DNA from: Amblyornis subalaris
Lineage: Eukaryota; Chordata; Aves; Passeriformes; Ptilonorhynchidae
NCBI GenBank assembly: GCA_018881555.1
Contig: JACAXG010000051.1
Coordinates: 4,947,546-5,011,545, forward strand
Length of the DNA stretch: 64,000 bases
Reading direction: 5' to 3'
Part shown: piece by piece, positions 10,053 through 21,270 of the stretch
How the letters are laid out: every line of letters starts with the position of its first letter
Numbering within the stretch: the first letter of the stretch is position 1
Notes under the pieces: model-generated
What the model saw: only the letters and a program-made list of their open reading frames with translations
Told to the model about the DNA's origin: nothing
The model's database searches: none
Made by a program: the position numbers and the translations under genes

Positions 10053-11451
10053 CTATTCCATCAGGTTTATTGTATTGATATTGAAATACATCCATAGGAT
10101 ACTCATCTTGGTAAACAATCAAGGGATCCAAGAGGAAATCTGAAGTTTAATTATTGGTAGTTGCCAAATACTATTTTCGGACAGTACATTTCTGGTTTTT
10201 TATTGCCCATAACATGAAGAGGGGGAATCTGGAATCTTAAACAGACTGGAAGAAGTGGTGTGAGATTGTTTGGATAGTTGTGCAGAAGTTTGGGCAGAAG
10301 TTTATGTCAGTCCAGTGTTGGTCATTTCAACCGAGGCATCAAATGAAACAGGTCTATGACTCTTGACTCAGGGATTTCTATACAGTAAATGAGTTGTCTC
10401 CTCTGAGTGTTCTAAATTGCTTGTGATATGATGAAACACTAGAAGACAAAAAGAAGAGAAAAAAAATTTTCATTTCAGGATGGCTATTGCAGCATAGGTC
10501 AGGAGATCTCAGAGAATGTAACTCTGAGACAGACGCCATTATGGCAATTATTATCAACAAGAGGTTGCTGTCAAACGTNTTAAGGGCTTGGAGGTTGTCT
10601 TTAGATGATGTCTGTTTCCTTGGAACATCTTTCTTGTGTTATCTTCTTACATAGTTTATTTTAAGAAATTGCTTTTGTGGAAGATAAAATGAAATAAATA
10701 TTCTAAGACCTCAATGAGATGAATGCTGTTGTTTGTTTTCCTTTTTAACCAGGTCACAGAGTTGTTGTTTCTCAGACATTTTAAATTTTCATTTTTCAAA
10801 AATGCTCTTTTGTGTTTACTTTGAGATGCTTGTTCTCTCCTGTCCAATGNAATGTGTTTGTAACATATGATTCAATATGTTTAATAGGACTAAATATGAG
10901 AAGACAAAGAGCAACTTTATTATCCTCACTAAGCATATTTAGCAATGTTCATTTTACATACTGATTCTTTGAAGCAAGCCATTTTCTGATTTGTAAGGCT
11001 GGCAGAGTCCACAGTTTTAGGTGTTTATCAGGCACAGCACTCCCTCTTATGCCAACAGGCTGTTTCTTTGATCATTTGCTAGAAGTTTCAAAATATGAGG
11101 GAAAACAGCCCAGAGTTATTTTGGTTGGATCACAATGCAGACTTAAAAGTGTCTTAGCTCCTTGCTTATTGGTGGCCCTTCAAGCAAGACATGCAAAAAA
11201 CACTTATGCTGGCAAAGNCAGCCATCTAAGTTATGTCTCTGATTTACTTACAGTTAAATTAAGAGAACTTTTATATAATTTCGCATAATTTGTTATCAGG
11301 CAGACTTTCAGCACAGAGTCTGTAGAAATGCAGGGGTGACACCAAAGGATCTATGTTAAAAGAACTTAGACAATTTATCAGTAAGCATCATCTTCAATTA
11401 ACTGATTTCTGCGAATAGTACAAATTCTGTATTTTCTACTGTCATATTGCT
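10053..11451. other. Unannotated AT-rich DNA
   Basis: No gene or recognised repeat. An 11049-11288 plus-strand frame of 79 codons has no domain or splice context that I can support. Confidence 0.5.
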
Positions 11452-11784
11452 ATAGAATCATAGAATCATTACAGTTGGAAAAGACCTCCAAGATCATTGA
11501 ATCTGACATTTGATTGAATACCACCATGTCAACTAAACTATAGCACTAAGTGTCATGCCCAGTCATTTCTTGAACACTTCCAAGATAGTGACTTCACCAG
11601 TTCCCCAAGCAGGCTGTTCCAATGCTTGACAACNCTTTCAGTGAAGAAATTCTTCCTGATGTCCAGCCTGAACCTTCTCTGGTGCAGCTTGAGGCCATTT
11701 CCTCGTGTCCTGTTGCTGGTTGCCTGGGAGAAGAGGCTTATCCCACAACCTNCCTACAACTTCCATTCAGGTGGTTGTGAAAGA
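11452..11784 (-). mobile_element. CR1 3'-end fragment
   Basis: The plus strand starts with ATAGAATCATAGAATCAT and GTTGGAAAAGACCTCCAAGA, the reverse-complemented CR1 tail. It continues through the CR1 C-terminal region (GTGAAGAAATTCTTCCTGAT, then TTGCTGGTTGCCTGGGAGAA). It is cut off at about 11784, where the LTR-like block begins. It is too short and mutated to code for anything. Confidence 0.93.
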
Positions 11785-12198
11785 GAATTTTATAACAAAG
11801 GGACCCTTGTAATAACAAAGAGACTCCTGTAATAAGCTTAACAAATAGTTGNCTGTAGCTTAACAAATATTAATCCATAGTCTTTTTAAGGAAAACAGAA
11901 AAAAAATTGCAGGAACTGTTAAATTGCAAGAAACACAAGGTCTTTAGACAGAGAACAGAACTTGGCACAACGAGGGACTTGCATAAGACCCTATCAAGTA
12001 TGCATGAGCAAGAGGGAAAGGTGAAAAGGTCAACCAAGAGGAAGACTACAAGCCTTCATCAACGACCACCTGGGATGACCACCAGGAGGCAATGTGCACG
12101 TGTGAAAATACATAAATAATATTCATAAGTCCTGGGAAATTATTAGCATGTAACCNCNTTTTCTTAGAAATATTAGGCATATGCATNTAGTTGAAAGG

Positions 12199-12206
12199 AT
12201 ATAAGC
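12199..12206 (+). promoter_or_regulatory. TATA box of the ERVK-like LTR
   Basis: GATATAAG lies about 70 bp before AATAAA, which places it at the expected U3 core-promoter position of a class II LTR. Any promoter activity is unproven. Confidence 0.45.
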
Positions 12207-12269
12207 TTGTANCCTATGCTTGGGAGCCNGACATGTTGGGTGGAGCGATCCCCTGTGTACCTGGCACCG

Positions 12270-12275
12270 AATAAA
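12270..12275 (+). terminator. Poly(A) signal of the ERVK-like LTR
   Basis: The AATAAA hexamer sits within CACCGAATAAACGAATACC, about 145 bp before the inferred 3' end of the LTR. Its position relative to the TATA box supports the LTR call. Confidence 0.5.
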
Positions 12276-12431
12276 CGAATACCTGCTTCAAAAGATGAGA
12301 GTCTTTGAAGTTTTCATATCTCGATTTTNGAGAGAATCAGTTGTAGACTCCCCAAGTCTCCTTTGAGTCAGCTGTTACCAGGAGACCTATAGCGCAGGCC
12401 GGTTGTAAAGAAACATATCCAAGTGTTGAAA

Positions 12432-13060
12432 AGTCTATTGAAAAGAGAAAAGGTTTTTCAGNGGAAATCTGAGCAGTGTGCCCTGGCAGCCAAGAAGACA
12501 AACCTCATCCTGGGGTGCATCAAATACAGCATAAANAGCTGGTCAAAAGAGGTGATTTTTACTCAGCATTGGTGCAGCCTCACTTTGAGAACTCTGTGCA
12601 GTTCTGGGCCACAGAATATCCTTGAATGTATCCAGAGGAGGGCAACAAAGCTGGTGACAAGGCTGGAAGGCAAGCCCTGTGAGGAGTGGCTGATGATATT
12701 GTGTTTGTCTAGTTTGGAGAAAGGGAGTCTGAGGGATGACCACATTTCTCTCTACAGCTTCCTGAGGAGGGGAAGTGGATAGCGAGGTGCTGATCTCTTC
12801 TCCCTGTTATCCAGTGATAGGACTTGTGGGAATGGGTCAAAGGTACACCAGGGTAGGTTTAGACTGTATGTTATGAAGCATTTCTTTACTGGGAGGATGG
12901 TCAGACCCTGGAACAGGCTTCCTAGGCCCTGTCAGTGTTTGAGAGGTATTTGGACAATGCCCTTAATAACATCCCTTGACTTTTGGTCCACCCTGAAGTG
13001 GTCAGGCAGCTGGTCAAGATGATTGTTTTTGGCCACTTCCAATTGAAGTAATCTATTTTG
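12432..13060 (+). mobile_element. CR1 3' portion, plus strand
   Basis: This CR1 begins immediately after the LTR and carries the C-terminal ORF2 region: GTGCCCTGGCAGCCAAGAAG near 12479, a VQRRATKLVTRLEGKPCEEW-like stretch at about 12630-12690, and a LSSLEKGSLRDDHISLYSFL stretch near 12705-12765. A stop at about 12780 and later shifts break the frame. It continues through the 3' untranslated part and passes into the (TTCTA)n array where the CR1 tail repeats would be. The copy is in the opposite orientation to the CR1 at 11452-11784, so the two are separate insertions and not halves of one element. Confidence 0.92.
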
Positions 13061-13119
13061 TTCTATTCTATTCTATTCTATTCTATTCTATTCTATTCTA
13101 TTCTATTCTATTCTATTCT
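13061..13119 (+). repeat. (TTCTA)n microsatellite at a CR1 tail
   Basis: About 11.6 perfect copies of TTCTA, directly abutting the CR1 3' end. CR1 elements end in short ATTCTATG-type repeats, so the array probably grew from the tail by slippage after a 3-bp loss. The frame reading Phe-Tyr-Ser-Ile-Leu repeatedly is an artefact. Confidence 0.96.
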
Positions 13120-15639
13120 GGCATATAATCTGTTTAATAAGCATCCATCAAATCTGTATGTACAGAAACTTACTCTCCCCCAATTATTCCTCATTATTAA
13201 AATGGAATGCATAATTATTGTTATCAGTAATGTTAATAATTCCTGTATGCAGTGATTTTATTCATATCCAAACATAGTCACAAGAATATCCAACACTGAG
13301 ATATTGATGGGGAAAAAATAACAGATTAGGTTATGTTACACACTATAGTCTCAAAACACAGTATATAATGTAATTGTGATGTAGTTATTATTGACTCTCT
13401 AAAGTGATATAAACAATTCTGAAAAGAATTTGTCTCTGAGCTCCTTTCTTAATGTGTAGATTGGCTTTCTGCCAATCATACCACAGGAAGGCAAGTTGTG
13501 TCCTGTATAATGAAGACTGTTCTTGCCACAAAGAATTTAGGGACAAGATTTTGTAACCAATTTCTATGCAAAAATTTTCTCGTTCTCTATGGATAACATT
13601 TGAAAAAGCAACCGGGGATGTTTACAATGTTAGTTACTTAATAGAGATTATCTTCTGTTACGTATATTTTATATCTTCCCATTAAATATATATATTCTGT
13701 AAAGTGTTGATTATAATTTACTTTCTGTTGTTTGTACTTCTTTTTAAATTGAATAATTGCTGACCAAAAATGGAAGCATCAGTAAAGTAAATCTGAGATA
13801 TTACACTGTCATAATAACAATTATTATTCTTCGTCTCCATGAAAAAAAAAAATTTTTAAATTAAAAGTTGGACTTTTAAGTTATCTTCAGGTACATTTTA
13901 CAAACTGCTCTGTATAAATGCTTCTAAATTGCAGATNGCCCACTTTATTTTTCCTGAATATTTTTAATACATTTTTATGAAAAACTTGAAATTCCAGGAG
14001 AGGAAATATAACAAGNTTTTGTGGAAATTATTTTCCCTGTTTCATTTAATTGCATGAGAATTTTTCCACATTATAACAATGCTTCTGGTATGTCATTTTA
14101 GTCTTATTTTACAATATGCAGAGTATTTTGTGCTCTGAGAAAATATCTCTTTTTTCTAAATANTTTGTCTTTAATAGCAGCTGAAGGAAGTATCAGCTTG
14201 GGGAAAGGATATTTTATTTAGTGAAGAGATGCCTGTTTCATGGTCACTTTTAGTCCGAAAAGATTGGGTCTGAATGAAGTGCGTTTCACCAAATATGATT
14301 ATAAAAGATGGCTTCCACTCTAAGCATTTGTTTTATGAATTCTATTTAATTCAACATAGGGGCAAGAATTCTAAATCTGCTGCAGATGAAAGCTGAGTGT
14401 TTGGATTGTGATAGAATTAATATNTTTTTTCTCTCCCTAGAGAATAATCTAATTTTTCTCTTCCTAAAGGTCAATAAGATCCCTGACTGGTGAAGATAAA
14501 GATAGTTCCTGTTATGCTTTAAGGGTCATTTTATATTTTATACATCCTTTTCCCCAGAGCAAACCAGAAAATTCTGGGTGCCCTTGCAGAGTTTGACTCT
14601 TCACNGAGTATGAAAATGATAACATAAAGTGATTTTATATATAGACACATTTTTGTGTAATCTTGAGATAGAAAATCAGGCATACTGCAATATAATGCCA
14701 TATTTTAACAGATGAGGCAATTTCCAAGTTGTGCAATTCCAGTCCAGTCCATTGCATATAGGTAGCAGAATTAGNCCTAGAATTTAAAAATCCTTTGATA
14801 AATCTGTTCATGTTATTTATGTTTTATTTTGTGTGTTATGAAGTCATTTGCACTGGTAATACAAGTCCAAGGAATTAGCAATGCAGAGACAGACTTTCAG
14901 GGAGCAGAGGAAGGAAAGAGCTGACAGGAGTTATCTTTCAAGAAGTCTGATACNCCCAGCTGCACACAGAAGAGTGCTTGCAGTATCCTATGGTTTATAG
15001 TAACTCTATACATCTCACCTGCCATATCTATGGCAGGTGTGAATAAAATTCAGGTAAAGTATAGTCAAAGTGCAGTCTCAACAAATAAAGGCCTTTGTAA
15101 ACAAGACACAAAGACAGGGAAACAGAGTAAGACATCTGGATGTCTAGATAAATACCAAAAGTCTAAAAATCAGATGGGGCTAAAACGGTATGGGAATAAA
15201 AAGAATCCAAAAATTGATGGGAGAAGCACACTCTAGAGAACACCCTAACAGCAGGGCAAAATTTATTGATAAATGGCAAAGAAGGAAAGACTGATGCAAG
15301 GGGAAAAGTAAACAAGTGCTGTTAAACACACTGGCTTTCTGAGATCCTTTCTAAGAGCTACTGTGATGGTGACAACCATGNTGCAAATGTAACTTTTTTC
15401 TAGGAGAAAAAATCCTCCTGTAGCTTTTGTAAGAATTCAGGCTTCACAAAGAGAAGCTAGAATTTTGGGGGAGCCTGTTAAAAAAAAATTAAAGAAGCAG
15501 CTGGGGTTGGGAGTTACCAGTGAAATACAATGGTGCACTAAATAGGGACCTGTGTCATTCAGTGTACTCGTTTGTCTGGAAAAGAAGACACACAATGAGG
15601 TGACAGCTTTCCTGATAACATTTTTCCAGGTATTAAAAT
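13120..15639. other. Unannotated AT-rich DNA
   Basis: About 2.5 kb with no gene or recognised repeat. A short perfect hairpin lies at 15016-15039 (arms CACCTGCCAT and ATGGCAGGTG, 4-nt loop). One 68-codon plus-strand frame (15030-15236) is Lys-rich and looks random. Confidence 0.5.
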
Positions 15640-16130
15640 TCAGAGCCAGACGAAGAGAGTTAGGGAAGACTCTCATGATACTTATTGAAGTCTGGGTGAT
15701 AAAGTGGTGGGTGAAATCCNGTGTTGATGAATGCAAAGTAATGCACTTGGAGAATAACAAGCCCAAATATGTATACACAGTGCTAGCTTCTGAATTAGCT
15801 ATTGCCACTCAGAGGATAAATCGTTATGGATAATTGTATGAAAACATCTCACAACAAGATAGTGTTCTGTACCAAAGACATAAGCAAGCTAAAAATTATT
15901 AATAAAGGATACAGAACAAATGAGGAAACATTATTATGTTGCTGTGTACACTTATGGTGCACCTGAATCCTGAACCCTATGTCCAGAACTGGTTGTGTTT
16001 GCCACCACCTTTTCAAAAAAGGTATGGTAAAGCTAGGCAAACGTTCAGAGAATTGCCATTTGTGTTCAAAGCTATTGAATGGATCAAGATTCTTCAACTT
16101 TGAGGTGACTGGGAGCAGAAAACAGAAAAA
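15640..16130 (+). mobile_element. Old, diverged CR1/L3-like LINE fragment, plus strand
   Basis: A faint but consistent CR1-clade signal. The plus strand reads VDECKVMHLENNKPKYVYT near 15720-15785, which corresponds to the post-RT word DKCKVMHLG...N that CR1 ORF2 proteins share. Downstream the DNA resembles the next conserved CR1 segment (GTTCAGAGAATTGCCATTTG, near 16040). Many small changes break the frame. Divergence is much greater than in the CR1 at 54 kb, so it is an ancient insertion. Its boundaries are approximate. Confidence 0.6.
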
Positions 16131-16299
16131 ATTTGGCCAAGAAAATCATAAATGAGATTGAGAATTGGAATAAGGAACAATTAATTACAGTATCTAATAA
16201 TACAAAAAGGGTCTTGAATAAATTGGTGGACAGTGGGTTGCAAACAAGTTCCTGCAAGCACCATTGATGCTATTGCCACAGAATAGTCTTGACAGTCTT

Positions 16300-18180
16300 A
16301 AGATTGTCGAGTGTGAAAAGGACCTCAGGAGGTCTCTCCCCCAACCTCACACTCACAACAGCGCCAGCTACGGAATCAAATCTGGTTGTTCAACGCTTTG
16401 AAAAATGTCCAAGGATAGAGCCANCACAATTTGCTCAACTTGCTCTGCTGCTGGGCTGCCCTTATGCTGAAAAGGTTTTCCTCATATTTGGGCTCAACCT
16501 CTCTTGTTTTGATTTACAACCTTGATCTCTCATCCTCCCACCACGCACCAATGCAGAGAACTTGTCTCCATCTCCTCAACANCCTCCCTATAGGCACTGG
16601 GGGCTGCAGTTGGGTTCCTTCAAAGCAATCTCTTCTCTGAACTTCACAAGCCCAGCTCTCTCAGTATCTCCACACAGGGCAAGTGCTCTAGCCCTCATCA
16701 TCTTTGTGGACCTCCTGGCTGAACTCACTCCAGTGTAACATTTTTTTTCCTTGAACTTAAACCCTTTTGCTAAGCACAGAGGCCTGGGAGACATCAATGA
16801 CATCTAAGGTAAATATGCCATTGAAGACCTTTGTCAGAATCCAGTGTTCTCTGACTGGGTTAATTGAGATATTGATGAGGAGTTAATATCTGATACCACA
16901 TTAATTTATTTGAATAAATTNGATGGGATTTGATTTGACAGAGTGATACAGCAATGTACTGCAATGGAATTGCAATACGCTACACTGTGCAGAATATAAC
17001 AATTGCAATATATACTTGGAACAAGTTGCAAATGTGATTCCCACTGCCTGTCTGTATATGCATACTGTCATAAAGCTGTTTTTTCCCCATTACCAGGAAG
17101 GAATATGCAGCTTGAAGCCAGCACTAGTCTGTTGTTCTCTTCAAAGTTCGTTTGGTTGTTCAACTTTTATACTCNATCTTGCACCAAGCCACATCTATAA
17201 TTCCCACTTGCTGATTTGCCTAGAAGCAGAAACTTTCAAACTCTTAATTAACTCTGGGAAACTGCTAACATTGGGAAAGCCGTGTACACAACCAGTTGAT
17301 CACTCAACTGATTTATCTAAACAGTTTATCTAACCCAAAGTCCAGTCCCCTTTGTGTTGGGATAAGTTAAACTATCTTTGCAGCCCCTGTGGTGGCTCCC
17401 TACATTCTCTCTTGAGCTTCATGAACACGTCACCTGTATCCATCTCTACAGAGACGCCTTCAAGTGTAGGAGTTTGCTGGTTGGTCAGAACTTTATTTGT
17501 TCCTGCTGTCACTGTATGACCTGCTCCTTTCAGAAACAGCCCCAAATTTTCTTTATTATGAAGTTTTTATTTCTGAAGTTTTCACTCCAAATGATCCCAC
17601 TTACCAGCTCTTGGATAATCCAAAATCAGTTCTGAAAAACAGAGTCTATACTCAGGTAGTTGCCTTCCTTACTCCCACAGAATCTTCAGCTTCTTTATTT
17701 CATGATCACTACAGACAAGGNTGCCATTGACAGTCACATCCTTAATCACTTTTTCCTCATTTCTGAATAATAAACAGAGCTGTGCACAATTCTGGCTGGC
17801 CCACCCAGTGCCTGTGTCAAGGAGCTATCCTGTACCTTCAAGAAATTCCTGGGATTGCTTGCATGCTACTGTTTTGTCTTTCAGTGGGTGTCAGTGAGGT
17901 TAAAGTCCTATTCCTATTAAGGAATAGTCTATGATCTGTGGACTTCCTTGGGCTGTTTAATTTTTTTTTTTTTTCCATGAGAAGCGTTGTCCACTTTCTC
18001 AGTTGTACTGTGTGGTCTGCAACACAGTCCCACCATGATGATACCTTCACCGACCTCTTTTCTGATTCTGACCCTCAAACTCTTGCCCAGCCTGTTGCCC
18101 ATCCCCACATCTGAGCTGCTGCTTCCCAGAGGGATATTNCCCTTCTTCCCTGAGAGCTATCCCATCACAATTTGGTTATT
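16300..18180 (-). mobile_element. Old CR1 LINE, minus strand, RT deleted and interrupted
   Basis: Three minus-strand pieces of one old CR1 subfamily lie in order. 16300-16740 is the C-terminal region (plus-strand words CTCTTGTTTTGATTTACAAC, ACAAGCCCAGCTCTCTCAG). 16760-16850 resembles the segment between RT and endonuclease. 17370-18180 is the endonuclease region (CAGGTAGTTGCCTTCCTTAC, GGTGTCAGTGAGGTTAAAGT, CAGTCCCACCATGATGATA). The reverse transcriptase is missing. About 500 bp (16862-17365) does not resemble CR1 and may be a later insertion. A T14 run occurs within the endonuclease part near 17963. No frame longer than about 120 codons survives. Confidence 0.72.
16862..17365. other. Non-CR1 stretch inside the old CR1; possible insertion
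   Basis: AT-rich DNA separating two CR1 parts that are adjacent in the family. It has no clear TG...CA ends, poly(A) or target duplication. It could be an old unclassified insertion or CR1 sequence decayed past recognition. Confidence 0.3.
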
Positions 18181-19914
18181 CCTTCAATGTCATAGTTTTC
18201 TGACCATATGTGGTGCTTGCTTCCCATCTATGTACTTACATTTGGGGTGGGTTTCTCTTCACCTTGTTTTATCATTCTTGTTATTCTATCACTCAGAATC
18301 TTTTGCCTCCCAAGTGAATAATTTCACTGATTTATCCACTGTCTAAGACTGAATATGAACTAGAGGAACCTTTCATATACTCTAAGAAGTCAATTCATAT
18401 ATTCTTACATTATTCACCATGACTTTTTTCTTTCTTCTCTATGAGACCATATATTGTGCTTCAGGCCCTTCTCNCTGATTGCTGGCCCCAGATTTTTGCT
18501 CACATCAGAACATATGCTAAGGATGAAAATGATCCTTATTTATTTTGTAAATTCAGATATGGACCAAATGCAGACTAANCCTCCCTTTACTCTGTAAAGA
18601 GAGTATGATACTTCATATAAATTNTTCATATTTAATCACAGACCCCCTTACGTTTTACAACCATGCTGAGTAAAACATCTATCTATAGAAAGAATTATAA
18701 ACCAGATTAAATATGTAATTACCACACTAGATAAATTATGGATTCTTCTGAAATAATAATCTGTCTCTGGGTGAGGTTTGGGAGGAGATTGGGTTTTCTA
18801 TAATGCATTCAATCATAGATTAGCTGGTAGCTAGAATTAAAACTACCTTATACAGTAGCTGTACAGAAAAACCATAAAATATTCTAGTCAAGGGAAATAG
18901 AAACATGATCTTTTATGATATTCACTGAATATTTATTGAAAATGTGCTTCTCTTCCCCTACTAATCTCATGCAAAAGAGAAGTCTCAGCAAAATATATTT
19001 TTTCTCTGTTTTCCTCTTCTGTGAAAACTGCTAACCATGCAAACTGTATCTCATGGTAGGCCTGTTGGTTCAAACAATTTTTCACAGTCTGACTCCTCAC
19101 AAGAATAGGAAATCAGATTACAGTGGCTAATGAAAGAAATTCAATATTGTGGCATAAGTTTCTATTCTTCAACTCTGGGAGCACATGCTATGTGATATTT
19201 TAAAGAGAGCTTAATGGTGGTGAAAATTGTTGTCTTAGAAAAGGAATGGAGCACAGGTGTTGCATGGCAAACTGCTGAGCCCATGTCACAGCTCTAGCTG
19301 TATCCAGGAATGACAGCTCCATTAGTGAACAGGTAAATTACTCATGTACCTGTGCAATCTTTTTTTCCCCAGTGGGNAAAGTTGTTTTTTTGTCTTACGT
19401 AATTCACTGAGAAGAGAGAAGTCCATATCTTTACACAGTGCAAAGTCACATCCTCTTCATACTCCAAGATCTGATTTCACAATAAGATGACCTGGGNCTT
19501 CTCAGCCTTAACCTGTTGTGTGGGAAGCAGAGAGAAGGGTAAAGGCTGGGGGCCCANGCTTTAGTTAGATGCTCTGCCCCCTTGTAGAATCTTACAGCCT
19601 GGAATAATATTCTGTTCCTTCTTATCACACTACTCAGGATGCTCTGGAATCACTTCTTACTACCCTACCCAGCTGCTAATAGGCCTGCTAAAGTTAGTAA
19701 CAGGGTTAGCATTAACTGTGGTGACAGAAGTGAGTAATTGTGTCCCAGAGGAAGACAAAGATCTCTTGTAGTTCTGCATACAGTTTTAGCAAATTCCTTG
19801 CACACAAATGTTTCTGCTAGTACAGATACAGGATCCACAGTCTTTAAAAAAAAACNAACTAGGTCAGATTGGAATGGGCAAAGTGACTAACAACACATGC
19901 AGATATTTATTCCC
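18181..19914. other. Unannotated AT-rich DNA
   Basis: No gene or recognised repeat over about 1.7 kb. Isolated N bases cluster at 18474-18624 and 19377-19558. Confidence 0.5.
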
Positions 19915-21270
19915 TGCTGCACTGGGTCTNTCTGGGATGGAGTTAATTTTCCCCATAGTAACATTTATAGTGCTGTCCTTTGTACTTGTAGCCAGAAAGT
20001 TTTTGGTAACAGAGCAATGTTTGGCTACTGCTGAGCAGTGATGCTCCAGCATCCAGGGCATCTCTCCAAATTCACCTCCCTTCAAAAGGCTGGTGGGCTG
20101 TGAATGGGCAACAGATTTAAAGGAGAAACAGGCAGTACAGCTAACCCAAACTGACCAAAGGGATATTCCATACCATATGATGTTTGCTCAGCAATAAAAT
20201 CTAAGGGAAAGGAGAAGGGGAAGGGACATTCGTTATTAAGGTATTTGTCTTCTGAAGCAACTATTATGTTGTGGCGAGGCAGTCCCAAAACCAGGTCAAG
20301 AAAGTTACCTGCTCTTTTGCATAAACCAGAAACATCTCTCCCTTTTCCATGGTCTCGCAGACCCACAGATGCCAGGCTGATATGACAGTGAACAACTGCT
20401 GTAAAGAGAGATTATGCTGGTATTTTTATGGCTCGTAGACACCAAACTTTACAAGGTATAAAAGATTCACTCTGCCTCACACATGTTGGAAAAAATCCTT
20501 TATGCACCTCAAAGTGTGAGAGGAAAAACCCCTCAAGCTGGGATGCTGGCTTTGAGTAATTCTTCTCTTCTGGAAGNTGAGTGAGAGAAGCCTCTGCACA
20601 CCATATCATAATANTTCAGGTTTGGTAAGTCATATGAGCTTCTAAACTGTACTATTCCTTGGCTAGCCATAGTATTGATCTATATCATGCACTGTATATT
20701 CATATTATAACTCACTAGTGAAATCTCTTGTTACCCTGTCTAGTTAGAGATTGGCATATTTGAACCTATTACCGACAGTGGCACAGTGTTTATTAATATC
20801 CCTTTTGCTTTATCCCTGTGTAGTAGTAGTCTGTTTTAAGTCTTATGTCTGTTAATTTTGTGTCTATTAATAAATAATTCTTTCTATAATAGACTGAATC
20901 AGCCATTATTAAAGAACTTGCGAATGAGAGTGGGTCTTGGGGTGCTGGCCACCCTCTATAACGTGACTGCCTGCTGCCAGAGGCCTGGGCAAAAGGCAGG
21001 GAATGATTTAAACCCACAGCATCCATTCATAACATACAGGTACTGAGGCCCTACTTCCTTGGGAGTGCTTGAATATTGTCTCCTAATGGGAAGTAGAGAA
21101 TAAATATTTTTGTTTTCCTTTCCTCCTCTTTATTAAACTGCTTTTCTCTTGATCCACCCAAAAGACCTTTTCTGCCCCCTCGCCTTANTTTCTCTTCCCC
21201 CATCCTGCTCAGAAGAGTGATAGAGAAGCTTGGTGGGCACCTGACAGCCAGACAAGGTCAACCCACCACA
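19915..21270 (+). mobile_element. ERVL-type LTR split by a nested insertion
   Basis: The left part (19915 to about 20280) has avian ERVL LTR words: CTGGGATGGAGTTAATTTTC, CTGCTGAGCAGTG, AACTGACCAAAGGGATATTC and TATTTGTCTTCTGAAG. The right part (from about 21045) resumes with GAGGCCCTACTTCC...GGGAAGTAG and TTTATTAAACTGC. It ends GGTCAACCCACCACA at 21270. Together they make one plus-strand LTR of about 590 bp, interrupted by about 764 bp. ATTAAA near 21132 is the likely poly(A) signal. The core TATA seems mutated to GCAATAAAATCT near 20190. No flanking target duplication of the outer LTR was found. The split is seen as two collinear matches; the family assignment rests on remembered avian LTR patterns. 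Confidence 0.75.
20281..21044. mobile_element. Unclassified nested insertion within the ERVL LTR
   Basis: This block has no ERVL LTR similarity, and GAGGC stands on both sides of it (20276-20280 and 21045-21049), as a 5-bp target-site duplication would. With these limits the insert starts AGTCCC and ends GGTACT. That is not the TG...CA of an LTR, so the limits may be off by a few bases. It contains TATAAAA at 20457-20463 and AATAAA at 20869-20874 in the plus direction, which would suit a retroelement promoter and poly(A) signal. The spacing of about 410 bp is long for R. No coding frame longer than 77 codons is present. Confidence 0.5.

Larger units (their letters stand above)
11785..12415 (+). 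mobile_element. Probable class II (ERVK-like) solo LTR
   Basis: This AT-rich block of about 630 bp sits between two CR1 pieces and has LTR signals in the right order. It opens with near-duplicate units (AACAAAGGGACCCTTGTAAT, AACAAAGAGACTCCTGTAAT). A TATA box GATATAAG lies at 12199-12206 and a GTGGAGCGATCCCCTGTG stretch follows. AATAAA lies at 12270-12275, and the block ends near GTAAAGAAACA. The short spacing from TATA to poly(A) signal (about 70 bp) is typical of class II retroviral LTRs. Both ends are approximate because the left CR1 runs into the LTR without a clear target duplication. No internal retroviral genes are present. Five N bases fall at 12154-12229. Confidence 0.68.

Noticed and set aside
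13058..13255. Phe-Tyr-Ser-Ile-Leu repeat protein
   Set aside because: Translation of the (TTCTA)n array.
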